Assembly: GCA_016699895.1 (NCBI GenBank)
Contig: CP064991.1
Location: 496,001 to 560,000, forward strand
Length of the DNA stretch: 64,000 nucleotides
Source of the DNA: Candidatus Saccharibacteria bacterium
GTDB taxonomy: Bacteria; Patescibacteriota; Saccharimonadia; Saccharimonadales; Saccharimonadaceae
Reading direction: 5' to 3'
This document shows, one piece after another, positions 1 to 7,503 of this stretch; position 1 is the stretch's first letter, and each line of letters starts with the position of its first letter. The translations under genes were made by a program, and so were the position numbers. The notes under the pieces are model-generated. The model had not been told where the DNA came from. It did not search any database and saw only the letters and a list, made by a program, of their open reading frames with translations.

Positions 1-2
1 TG

Positions 3-482
3 GTGATTCCACTAGGTCTAGAACCTGGTAATAAAAATGATATGAAACATCCGCCCGCGAAAGCCAATGCGCCAATCTTATCTAACTATCTGATTAGTCG
101 TATAGTATTAGCTGCATTAGGTATGTCAATAATATCCTTAACTGTATTTGTTATATTTCTAAGTACGCACGGTGAAGCTGAAGCTCGTTCAGCCACATTC
201 TTAGTTTTAGTTGTTATTCAGTGGATTAATGCTATAGCTATGCGTGGAGAGGCGCCGGTTTATCGTCTTTTGCGAATCAAGAACAGGGCTTTTACGTTTG
301 CACTGATAGCGGCCATAATAGTCCAGGTAGTTGTTATGTTAACTCCATTTAGCTCTATTCTACACCTTAATACTATACACGCTGATTCTTGGCTAGCTTG
401 TTTAATAGCAGCTGTAGTAATGCTAGCAATTATCGAAATTCATAAATACATAGGTCGTCGAAACCATCAAAATATAAGCTAG
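3..482 (+). CDS. P-type cation-transporting ATPase, C-terminal fragment
   Basis: The gene enters from outside the window, so only the last 159 residues or so are seen and the apparent GTG start is not the true one. The fragment opens with the short motif LGLEPGNKNDMKHPPAKANAPIL-like region (a stretch shaped like the LGFEP...M..PPR segment that precedes M7 in P2-type ATPases), followed by four hydrophobic helices and a basic end. This is the Cation_ATPase_C region of Ca2+/Mg2+/Na+-type pumps. The phosphorylation site and the ion ligands lie upstream, so the transported ion cannot be told. Confidence 0.8.
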   Translation: MIPLGLEPGNKNDMKHPPAKANAPILSNYLISRIVLAALGMSIISLTVFVIFLSTHGEAEARSATFLVLVVIQWINAIAMRGEAPVYRLLRIKNRAFTFALIAAIIVQVVVMLTPFSSILHLNTIHADSWLACLIAAVVMLAIIEIHKYIGRRNHQNIS

Positions 483-536
483 TGAGTAGGTTTATAGATA
501 TTTTATTTTAGTGACGATTTAATATTTGTACAAAAC

Positions 537-565
537 TTGACTTTCTTTTTTCTAACCTGTACACT
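537..565 (+). promoter_or_regulatory. Putative sigma-70 promoter of the fibre-gene unit
   Basis: TTGACT (537-542), a 17-base spacer and TACACT (560-565). It lies in the only non-coding gap before the 20-codon upstream frame and the collagen-like gene. The -10 is imperfect. Confidence 0.5.
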
Positions 566-610
566 ATCTATAAGCTTAAACATGTCACCTAGGAGGAGTG
601 TGAACCAACT

Positions 611-673
611 ATGGTTATAAAACTACCGCAAACAAGCAAAAGTACCCATAGAGGAGAAGTAGTACTACTATGA
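611..673 (+). CDS. Possible 20-residue upstream peptide, coupled to the collagen-like gene
   Basis: An ATG at 611 follows a strong Shine-Dalgarno stretch (AGGAGGAG near 591-598). The frame runs 20 codons, begins MVIKLPQTSK, and ends in a TGA that overlaps the next start codon as ATGA (670-673). A second purine-rich site (GAGGAGAAG near 651-659) lies inside it, placed to serve the downstream gene. It could be a leader peptide coupling translation, or chance. No family is recognised. Confidence 0.4.
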   Translation: MVIKLPQTSKSTHRGEVVLL

Positions 674-1584
674 CTCGTCTCCCAACACCAGGTTCCGACG
701 AAGGCCAATGGGGTCAAATCCTCAATGACTACCTGTCTGCCGCCCATAAAACTGATGGTAGTCTCAAAGATAACGTAGTAACCTCTAATAACCTAGCTCC
801 TGGCTCAGTTAGCTCAGCTAACATAGCTACCGGAGCTGTTACCGCTGCTAGTCTAGCTACCAATGCCGTCTCTGCCGATACTATCCAACCAGCTACCATT
901 ACTGAAGACTTACTAGATCCTGCAGTTGCCACTAAACCAAACTCTATTGCAGGCGCTACTGGCGCTACCGGCCCTCAAGGACCAACTGGGTCTCCGGCGC
1001 CACTGGCGCTACTGGTCTACAAGGCGTCCAAGGCTCAACTGGTTCAACTGGTCTTCAGGGCGCAACCGGCCCAGGTACGCCAGGTGCCAGGGGCGAGGTC
1101 AACGGGCCCTACAGGCATGGGAACACCGGGGTATTGGTGCGACGGCGCAGGTTCAATTGGTGCTACCGGTGCTCAAGGTACCCGGGCGGCAGGTGCACAG
1201 GTCCTCCGGGGCCAGGGGCAACCGGAACTACAGGGCAACCGGTGCCCAAGGTTGACTGGGCAACGGTTCCCTGGACCGGGGGGGGCCCGGGGCCCGGCCC
1301 CGGCCGGGGGGCCCGACGGCCGCCCGGCCCGGGGGGCGCGAGGGGGCGGCGGGGCGGGGGGGCCGGATTACAGCGGCATTGGATTCTAAAGGCGCAACCT
1401 CACATACTCATACTGCCGGATCGCAAATCAGTGACTCCTCAGTTGTCGGACGAGCCGTTTTGACCGCTCCTGATACAGCCACTGCTCAATCGGCACTTGC
1501 CGCAACAGGCCAGTACAGGTCGTTGATTCGTTCGCCGAGGTAACTACTCCAGTTTATGGCACATTATATGTAGTGAGGTCATAA
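670..1584 (+). pseudogene. Collagen-like phage-tail-fibre/surface protein, broken by frameshifts
   Basis: The N-terminal ~75 residues (MTRLPTPGSDEGQWGQILND, then repeats such as NLAPGSVSS and NIATGAV) read as a tail-fibre-like repeat. A Gly-X-Y collagen repeat (GATGATGPQGPTGS) follows, then the frame breaks. A one-base deletion near 994 would explain the first break; G-X-Y triplets resume in frame 3, return to frame 1 near 1100, then move to frames 3 and 2. A tail-fibre-like end (SHTHTAGSQISD...AQSALAATG) lies in frame 2 near 1376-1511, and the last codons (VVDSFAEVTTPVYG) return to frame 1, stopping at 1582-1584, two bases before the next gene. The start and end share one frame, so the ancestral gene was probably intact at about 300 residues. 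Dense repeat-associated errors suggest consensus faults at least as much as decay. Confidence 0.65.
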
Positions 1585-1586
1585 TA

Positions 1587-3836
1587 ATGGCGGTCACATT
1601 TGGCGGTTATCGCTATGGTGCTACAGGCAGTAATGTCTCTACGGTCAATATAAATCCAAACCTCGGAGGTGGTGGATCAGGAGGCGCCGCTTGTAATGTG
1701 GGAGACTGGATGATATTAGTCATGATAGGTGGATCTGGCATGGGTGATACGAACGTACCTGGCGACCTATCGGGATGGACGATAGTAAGATCTTTTGGCT
1801 ATTCGACGGGCGCGGGGGCTTTTGAAACTGGTGTATGGATGAAAAAGCGTGAAGCCGGTGAGACTAGCTATGACTGGCCGCTAGATGGTACTGGTATTCA
1901 AACTAGTTGGCACATGGTATGGTATAGGGGCGCTGCAGATGCATTTAGTGGAGTATTTTGGGATCGTAATGGTCATGGCACGAGCACTACGAATGTTGCG
2001 CCTAGCGTGACCACAACAGTCGATAATAGTGTCGTAGTTTCAATATCTACCGAGAGAACACTTGCCGCAGAGACAGATAGTCAGATCATAGTCGATAATG
2101 GCATGACCAAGCAATATCACGGAGCGTATCCCGCGGGCGACGATCGAAATATAAATATTGCCGACAAGACAATAGCTACGGCAGGTGTATCGAATAATAC
2201 AACCTGGACATATCCAAATACTCAGACTAATAATGGTATAGCAGGACATATTTGGTTTACGCCCGAAGCAGTAGGTGGGAACAGTGATGCACCACAAATC
2301 GTTGGAGCTGTCTCTACAGCCTATGCTTCGGGAGGCGGATCGCTAACATTAAATGTTCCTAGTGGATATCAAACTGGCGATTTATTAATAGCTGCACTAC
2401 GTTCGCAGAGTCCAACAGCTACAGAAGACTGGGCGAACGCAAGCTTTACTAGGATTGGAACAGCGTTTGTAGCAAGTTCGTCTGGCTATAGGTTAAATGG
2501 TTTTTATATTCATCAGGTGATAGGCACAGAGCCATCATCGTATACGTTTACTACAGCGACTGGTGCTCGTTTAGTCGGAGCTATGTTCCTGGTTCGTGGC
2601 GGGGATTCGGACGCGATATCTTTTTATGATGGATATGGCTTATCTATTACTGGTGGGCGTGGTATTCCTTCGTACCTGGCGCACGATCCGTCGCTGGTTA
2701 TAGAATTTGGAGGCAGTGAGTTTTCGGCTGGAAATAATCATGTACCTACCAAGTATCCGGATAATTTCTCTACACTAGCTGAAGTAGTAACCGGTGGCGA
2801 CTATACTACAAGTTCTAGAACATATATGTATGTCGGTAGTCGTGAATTAATTGGTTCAACAAACACTGTTGGTCGTACAGAAACGGATATAACTTGGGCT
2901 GTTGTGGCAGGAGCCGCAGCGTTGTCAATCGCCATCGGAGCAGCTGGCTCTGAGACTCCGACACCTCCAGATTTTACGGCAAAGATCGGTGATACGGGCA
3001 ATATTCTGACTGATGTAAAAGTACGAGTAGGTGATACAGGTGGTGTTTTGTCGCAGGTTAGTGATATGAGGGCTATGGTGGCGCGCTATCACAATGTTTC
3101 TGAGATGTTAGCCCAAGACGAAATTTACTGGGCACATCGCGGTGGTAGCCGTGATTTTCCAGAGATGTCGTCGTTTGCCTATGGTCAGTCGGCTCTACTC
3201 GGGTATGGCTGTCTCGAGCTGTCGCTCGCGAGGACGTCTGACGGTGTTTGGTTTGGGTTGCATGACCAAGATATCAATCGCACGAGCGGTACTACTGGGC
3301 TAGGTGCAGCATCGACGATGACATGGTCACAGGTCCAAGGCTATCAGATTTTAGGAAGTATGGCTACGAATAACCCATCACAGCCTAGTCGACCGTATGC
3401 CAGATTACAGGATATTCTGGAGGCTTATTCTGAGCATTTATTTGTAGTTGATGTGAAATATGCTAATACGTATCGCGAAGAACTGCTCAATATCCTCGAT
3501 TCATATGGTGGCAAAGAGCGATTTGTCGGCAAAGCGTATGGCCCGGGTACTAATTCCTTTGCCACGTCTTGTGCTAACCGTGGTTATGAGCGATGGGGTT
3601 ACTTTTACGCTAGCGACTTGCCATCTCTAACGGCGCCATCAGTTAACCAATGGACCTTGATCGGTATGGATTATACAGCTTCACAATCGGATTGGGATAC
3701 GCTGGCGGCATATAGGACGAATGGTCAACGAATGATGGGGCATATTTGCCCGAACTCTGCCGCCGTGGCGACGGCTAGATCATACGGCGCGACAGGCTTT
3801 ATGGTGTCTGGCGTAAAAGACGTGCGACCAACCTAG
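1587..3836 (+). CDS. Tail-like surface protein with C-terminal glycerophosphodiesterase-like domain
   Basis: 749 residues with no clear signal peptide or membrane helix. Residues ~1-225 and ~235-450 look like two copies of a beta-rich module of the kind found in phage minor tail proteins (GDWMILVMIGG and GDLLIAALRSQ starts; HMVWYRG and GAMFLVRGG ends). A linker follows with two short IGDTGN/VGDTGG repeats. From ~512 the protein resembles glycerophosphodiester phosphodiesterases: HRG at 517-519, E in the PEMS position, and HD at 559-560 before INRTSG. Two usual metal-ligand motifs are altered (E-L-S for E-x-D; D-V-K for E-x-K), so activity is uncertain. It starts two bases after the fibre gene and the two are likely co-transcribed. 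Teichoic acid or lipid head groups of a host envelope are possible substrates (inference). Confidence 0.7.
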   Translation: MAVTFGGYRYGATGSNVSTVNINPNLGGGGSGGAACNVGDWMILVMIGGSGMGDTNVPGDLSGWTIVRSFGYSTGAGAFETGVWMKKREAGETSYDWPLDGTGIQTSWHMVWYRGAADAFSGVFWDRNGHGTSTTNVAPSVTTTVDNSVVVSISTERTLAAETDSQIIVDNGMTKQYHGAYPAGDDRNINIADKTIATAGVSNNTTWTYPNTQTNNGIAGHIWFTPEAVGGNSDAPQIVGAVSTAYASGGGSLTLNVPSGYQTGDLLIAALRSQSPTATEDWANASFTRIGTAFVASSSGYRLNGFYIHQVIGTEPSSYTFTTATGARLVGAMFLVRGGDSDAISFYDGYGLSITGGRGIPSYLAHDPSLVIEFGGSEFSAGNNHVPTKYPDNFSTLAEVVTGGDYTTSSRTYMYVGSRELIGSTNTVGRTETDITWAVVAGAAALSIAIGAAGSETPTPPDFTAKIGDTGNILTDVKVRVGDTGGVLSQVSDMRAMVARYHNVSEMLAQDEIYWAHRGGSRDFPEMSSFAYGQSALLGYGCLELSLARTSDGVWFGLHDQDINRTSGTTGLGAASTMTWSQVQGYQILGSMATNNPSQPSRPYARLQDILEAYSEHLFVVDVKYANTYREELLNILDSYGGKERFVGKAYGPGTNSFATSCANRGYERWGYFYASDLPSLTAPSVNQWTLIGMDYTASQSDWDTLAAYRTNGQRMMGHICPNSAAVATARSYGATGFMVSGVKDVRPT

Positions 3837-3855
3837 GGACGAATATACGGCGTAT

Positions 3856-3884
3856 TTGCGCAAACCTCTAACATATGATAGAAT
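3856..3884 (+). promoter_or_regulatory. Putative promoter of the 182-residue membrane protein
   Basis: TTGCGC (3856-3861), 17 bases, TAGAAT (3879-3884). The start codon is ten bases beyond the -10, giving a leader of only a few bases. Confidence 0.5.
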
Positions 3885-3893
3885 AATATCATT

Positions 3894-4442
3894 ATGAGTC
3901 AGACTATGGTGTCATCTAGTGGTACTTCTGAGCCAGATGAATGGAAAGATTTTGATTTTTCGACGGTAAAAGTCGAGAAGCCACGCGCTACTAGAGTGTT
4001 GCCGCGTCGCGAGGCGATTAGGCTAGCTATTATTGGGCTAGCTGGCGGAGCGCTAGTATGGATCCTCCGACTGATCCTAGAATCATGGGTCTTGTCGCCG
4101 CTATTTTGTCGTACGCCAGATACAGCCAGTATTTGCGCTAATGCCGGGTCAACCGCATTTGTCATGAGTCTGATTATTGTCGGGTCAGTCGCCGTATCAC
4201 TACTCGTATCTGCTCGAGTATTTCGACCAGTTTTAGTAACTCTTGCGACCTTTGTGAGCCTCGGCGCTCTGTGGTTTATCCTCGATAGCCGCTCGGCAAT
4301 CTTGGCGACATTGTTATCAGCAATCTTTGGTGCTTTGCTGTATCTATTTTTCGCACTGGTTGCCGCGGTCAAACGTTATCTCCTAGCGATTATTTTGATG
4401 GTTGCCTTGACTATCGCCTTCTGGCTACTCGCTCGAGCTTAA
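3894..4442 (+). CDS. Polytopic membrane protein of unknown function
   Basis: 182 residues. The first ~45 are polar and cytosolic-looking, rich in Ser, Asp and Glu, ending in a basic RVLPRREAIR segment. About five hydrophobic helices follow (near 46-65, 85-108, 112-132, 134-156, 160-180). There is one Cys in FCRTPD and another in SICANAG, both in the first outer loop, which could form a disulfide. No family is recognised. It stands alone between the surface locus and rmuC with its own promoter. Confidence 0.65.
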   Translation: MSQTMVSSSGTSEPDEWKDFDFSTVKVEKPRATRVLPRREAIRLAIIGLAGGALVWILRLILESWVLSPLFCRTPDTASICANAGSTAFVMSLIIVGSVAVSLLVSARVFRPVLVTLATFVSLGALWFILDSRSAILATLLSAIFGALLYLFFALVAAVKRYLLAIILMVALTIAFWLLARA

Positions 4443-4458
4443 ATAGCATTAGTTAGTG

Positions 4459-4464
4459 TACAAT
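4459..4464 (+). promoter_or_regulatory. -10 element of rmuC, leaderless spacing
   Basis: TACAAT ends eight bases before the rmuC ATG at 4472. No good -35 is seen and no Shine-Dalgarno fits between. Confidence 0.5.
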
Positions 4465-4471
4465 AGAAGGT

Positions 4472-5536
4472 ATGGAATACTTTATTGTTGCTCTATTAGT
4501 TATCATTATCATCGCGCTAGTCGGTCTATTTATCTCCGCCAAAAAACCGAGGAAAGAATCGGATCAGACAGACCAGTTTTTGCAGAATGATCTAGCGAAT
4601 TTGCGGCGCGATATCGGCGCGCTGAGCGATAATCTACGTAAAACGTTTGATGAGCGACTAGATAAAACGCAAGATTCCGTCCATCGCCAATTGAGTGAGA
4701 GTTCGAAAATTATTAATGATGTTAGTGCGCGGCTCACTAAGCTCGATGAGACCAACAAACGGGTTGTTGACGTGGCGGACGAGCTAAAAACGTTGCAGAA
4801 TATCCTCTCAAATCCTAAACAACGCGGTGTTTTCGGTGAATATTATCTAGCCAGCGTCCTAGAAAATATTTTGCCGCCAAACCAATGGCAGGCGCAATAC
4901 AAATTCAAAGACGGCGAAATTGTGGATGCCGTGATCTTTCTAAACAAAGGTAAAATCTTGCCAGTCGATAGCAAATTCTCACTCGAAAACTACAATCGTT
5001 TTATCGAGGCGGCTGACAAGACTGAGCGAGCTGGTCTGCTCAACAAAGTTAAAACCGATCTAAAAGGTCGAATCGACGAGACAGCCAAATACATTCGACC
5101 GAGTGAAGGCACGATGGATTTTGCATTTATGTTCATTCCGAGCGAGGCGTTATACTATGATTTATTGATCAATAACGTCGGTCAGGGCGGTAGCTCACGC
5201 GATTTGATCGAATATGCGTTTCGCGATAAACGCGTCATTATCACCAGCCCGACGTCGTTCATGGCATATCTCGAAACAGTATTACAAGGTCTACGCAGTT
5301 TGCAAATCGAGGAACAGGCCAAGGAGATCCAAGTTCGCGTTGGACAGCTGGGGCAGCATCTACGCAAATACGAGGAATACCTGGGCAAGCTCGGTGGCAG
5401 TCTCGGTACGACGGTCAATCATTTTAATAATGCTCACAAAGAGTTCGCCAAGGTCGACAAAGATGTTGTCAAGATCGCCGGCGGTGAGACCTCGGTCGAT
5501 CCAATGCTAATCGACAAGCCGCGCAGCGACGTCTAA
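4472..5536 (+). CDS. rmuC: RmuC-family DNA recombination/nuclease-like protein
   Basis: 354 residues. An N-terminal membrane anchor (residues 3-23) is followed by a long coiled coil (about 30-110) and a PD-(D/E)XK-like RmuC domain. Typical family stretches are QRGVFGEYYLASVLENILP, ILPVDSKFSLENYNRF and AFMFIPSEALYYDLL. RmuC limits recombination between inverted repeats in other bacteria; the mechanism is not settled. It ends before a bidirectional terminator shared with the convergent aquaporin gene, so it is a single-gene unit. Confidence 0.92.
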   Translation: MEYFIVALLVIIIIALVGLFISAKKPRKESDQTDQFLQNDLANLRRDIGALSDNLRKTFDERLDKTQDSVHRQLSESSKIINDVSARLTKLDETNKRVVDVADELKTLQNILSNPKQRGVFGEYYLASVLENILPPNQWQAQYKFKDGEIVDAVIFLNKGKILPVDSKFSLENYNRFIEAADKTERAGLLNKVKTDLKGRIDETAKYIRPSEGTMDFAFMFIPSEALYYDLLINNVGQGGSSRDLIEYAFRDKRVIITSPTSFMAYLETVLQGLRSLQIEEQAKEIQVRVGQLGQHLRKYEEYLGKLGGSLGTTVNHFNNAHKEFAKVDKDVVKIAGGETSVDPMLIDKPRSDV

Positions 5537-5559
5537 TGTACGTTAGCCAAACTAAAAAC

Positions 5560-5582
5560 CGCCTCTTTCGAGGCGATTTTTT
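5560..5582. terminator. Bidirectional intrinsic terminator between rmuC and aquaporin gene
   Basis: CGCCTC (5560-5565), loop TTTC, GAGGCG (5570-5575), then ATTTTTT. An A-run just upstream gives a T-run for the opposite strand. It sits between convergent genes. Confidence 0.85.
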
Positions 5583-5600
5583 GACGAGTGATAAATCGTC

Positions 5601-6533
5601 TTATGCCTGTTCGGCATCTTTTGCTAGGAAACGATAGGCTGTTACACCTGCTGTCATACCGACAGTTGTGCCTACGATATAGACCAGCACTGGCCACCAG
5701 AAAACGCCAGCGTCAGCGCCGAATGGGTTGGCCCAGTGGAAGCCACCGATAGCACCAGCTACGGCTGGGTTCAAGATAACAGTTGCACCGCCAATCACTA
5801 GACCAGCTAGTAGACCTAAGCCAACGGCTAGACCGGCTTCGATGCGGCTTTTGCTCTTGCCAAAAACTGCGTAACCAACACCGAGACCAAAGACGAGAGC
5901 ACCCAGGATCTCAGTTAGGAATGCGACCCATTCTTTACCACTGGCCATTTTTGAGACAGTGAAAGTTTCCGGTGCTTTGTTTTCGACACCGACCTGTGCG
6001 GCTACGGCCTCTATACCACCGTAGGTCTCAGACCATTTTTCGATACCACCAGCTGTTTCGATAGCGGAGCTAGAAACACCAGCATTCTCGACAGCGGTTT
6101 TAACGGCTGCATTGTAGTCCCAGTTGGCACTGGAAACACCAGCTAAGATCGCGAGAGCTAGGATCGCGCCTAGGACTTGCGATACGACATAGGTGAGAGC
6201 TTTGAGTCCACCGATTTTTCGGTTAACATATTGCGCAATCGTGATAGCTGGGTTCAAATGTGCGCCGCTAATTGCGCCAAAGACAACTACCAAGATAGCC
6301 AAGATCAGCGAGATACCGACAACACCAAAATTGGCGTTAGCGGCTAGGCTGATAACAGCTCCAGCTAGTACGAACGTACCGAGCAGCTCAGCAATCAAAG
6401 CACCAGGTTTGATTGTAGTAGTGCTTGCTTCGCTAGATTTTTTTGCAGTAACTTTTGTTACCGCCGCTGGTTTTGCAGCAACGGACTTTTTTGTCGAAGT
6501 AGGTTTCTTCGACGAGGCTTTTTTTGTAGCCAT
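5601..6533 (-). CDS. MIP/aquaporin-family channel lacking the usual filter arginine
   Basis: 310 residues with six membrane helices and both half-helix signatures: SGAHLNPAIT (NPA near 94-96) and ILNPAVAGA (NPA near 254-256). In most aquaporins and glycerol facilitators the second NPA is followed by Arg of the selectivity filter; here it is Val. There is also a ~35-residue Lys/Ala/Ser/Thr-rich N-terminal tail and a ~60-residue polar insert between helices 3 and 4, so it is longer than the usual 230-280. The start is supported by AAGGAGGG seven bases upstream. Water, glycerol or another small solute could be carried; specificity is not clear. Confidence 0.85.
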   Translation of the reverse strand: MATKKASSKKPTSTKKSVAAKPAAVTKVTAKKSSEASTTTIKPGALIAELLGTFVLAGAVISLAANANFGVVGISLILAILVVVFGAISGAHLNPAITIAQYVNRKIGGLKALTYVVSQVLGAILALAILAGVSSANWDYNAAVKTAVENAGVSSSAIETAGGIEKWSETYGGIEAVAAQVGVENKAPETFTVSKMASGKEWVAFLTEILGALVFGLGVGYAVFGKSKSRIEAGLAVGLGLLAGLVIGGATVILNPAVAGAIGGFHWANPFGADAGVFWWPVLVYIVGTTVGMTAGVTAYRFLAKDAEQA

Positions 6534-6591
6534 TAACCCTCCTTACATAAGTTTACAAAAAACATTGTATCACAGGAAAACAAAAAAGTGC

Positions 6592-6597
6592 TACAAT
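6592..6597 (+). promoter_or_regulatory. Extended -10 of the 83-residue membrane gene, leaderless spacing
   Basis: TGC-TACAAT, ending seven bases before ATG 6604. It is divergent from the aquaporin gene. Confidence 0.55.
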
Positions 6598-6603
6598 ATT
6601 CTT

Positions 6604-6855
6604 ATGGCAATCATATTGAATGGTCAAGATCTAGAGCAGCAATCTGATCTCCAAAAACGTGTTACCGCGGAACTGCGCGAAAAGCAGATGAAAAATCAGC
6701 TAGTCGGCGGCGATGTCAAGGCGCCAACGTACGATAGTGACGACAGTGCATATATGAAAGATCTGAAACCAACTACGAGTTTGGCCTGGGTTTGGGGATT
6801 AATCGGCGTCGCCGTATTCGGTATTATAATTGCGATTATGGTGATGACGAGTTAG
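6604..6855 (+). CDS. Small C-tail-anchored membrane protein, unknown
   Basis: 83 residues. I chose the ATG at 6604 because it sits seven bases after a TACAAT box; a longer upstream frame would run antisense through the aquaporin gene. The first ~55 residues are charged (MAIILNGQDLEQQSDLQKRV, then a DSDDSAYMKDL patch), and one membrane helix spans about 61-81. This topology suggests a cytosolic domain held at the membrane. No family is recognised. The next gene begins seven bases downstream. Confidence 0.6.
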   Translation: MAIILNGQDLEQQSDLQKRVTAELREKQMKNQLVGGDVKAPTYDSDDSAYMKDLKPTTSLAWVWGLIGVAVFGIIIAIMVMTS

Positions 6856-6861
6856 ATTTTA

Positions 6862-7488
6862 ATGTTATACAAGAAGGGCAGGTATCAATTGGCATTTAAA
6901 ATAAATCGTAAAGCTAAAATTGGCATTATTAGCCTGGCTGTAATCGGGCTCCTAGTCGCGGGTGTCATCTGTTTGATGTTTATGGCAAAGAGCGCCGTCA
7001 ATACTTTTCGTGCGGACGCCGCGAACCAGGTCAATGATGTGATCAAGGGTAAAGACGCTGGTGCTACGGTGGAGCTTGGCTCGGTCTGGCTAGGCGGCTT
7101 GCTCAGTAGCGATTATAAAAAAGTCGATTCATTGCAGGGTGAGTATCAAAAAATATTTGTCGCCCTTAAAAACTATGTCATGGTGCTAGATATACATAAC
7201 CAACTAGTCGGTGAATATAATGATGGTCTAAAAGGTAAAAATATCGTAAATGGCGATTTGCTAACCTTGGTCAAAAAATATAGAGACCTCATTGCCAGCA
7301 AGTTCCCTGATGAAACCGATAGCATAGCGGCTGCTGATAGCCTGAGTGAGAGCCTTCTCGCGGCCAGTGATTTTGACTCTATTGCTAGCCCTATGGCCGC
7401 GGTCATTTCCGGTAATGGTACTTGGCTCAACGAGGTTCGTGATGACCTAAATAATCAGATAGCTGCCTTTCAGAAAAAGATAAATTAA
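6862..7488 (+). CDS. Single-span membrane protein with exported helical domain, unknown
   Basis: 208 residues: a basic N-terminus, a membrane helix (about 23-48) and a mostly helical exported domain with many Asp, Asn and Ser. A TTG at 6889 preceded by GAAGGGCAGG is an alternative start that would give a shorter N-terminus beginning near LAFKINRKAK. It lies between the 83-residue membrane gene and pheS and could be co-transcribed with the former. No known domain was recognised. Confidence 0.6.
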   Translation: MLYKKGRYQLAFKINRKAKIGIISLAVIGLLVAGVICLMFMAKSAVNTFRADAANQVNDVIKGKDAGATVELGSVWLGGLLSSDYKKVDSLQGEYQKIFVALKNYVMVLDIHNQLVGEYNDGLKGKNIVNGDLLTLVKKYRDLIASKFPDETDSIAAADSLSESLLAASDFDSIASPMAAVISGNGTWLNEVRDDLNNQIAAFQKKIN

Positions 7489-7491
7489 TGG

Positions 7492-7497
7492 TATAAT
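7492..7497 (+). promoter_or_regulatory. Extended -10 of pheS, leaderless spacing
   Basis: TGG-TATAAT ends seven bases before the pheS ATG (7504). No room exists for a Shine-Dalgarno or T-box leader. Confidence 0.65.
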
Positions 7498-7503
7498 CGA
7501 TCT

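Noticed and set aside
590..3836. Prophage or prophage remnant
   Set aside because: Only tail-like surface genes are present. No capsid, portal, terminase, integrase, tRNA or attachment repeats were seen, and both flanks are housekeeping genes.
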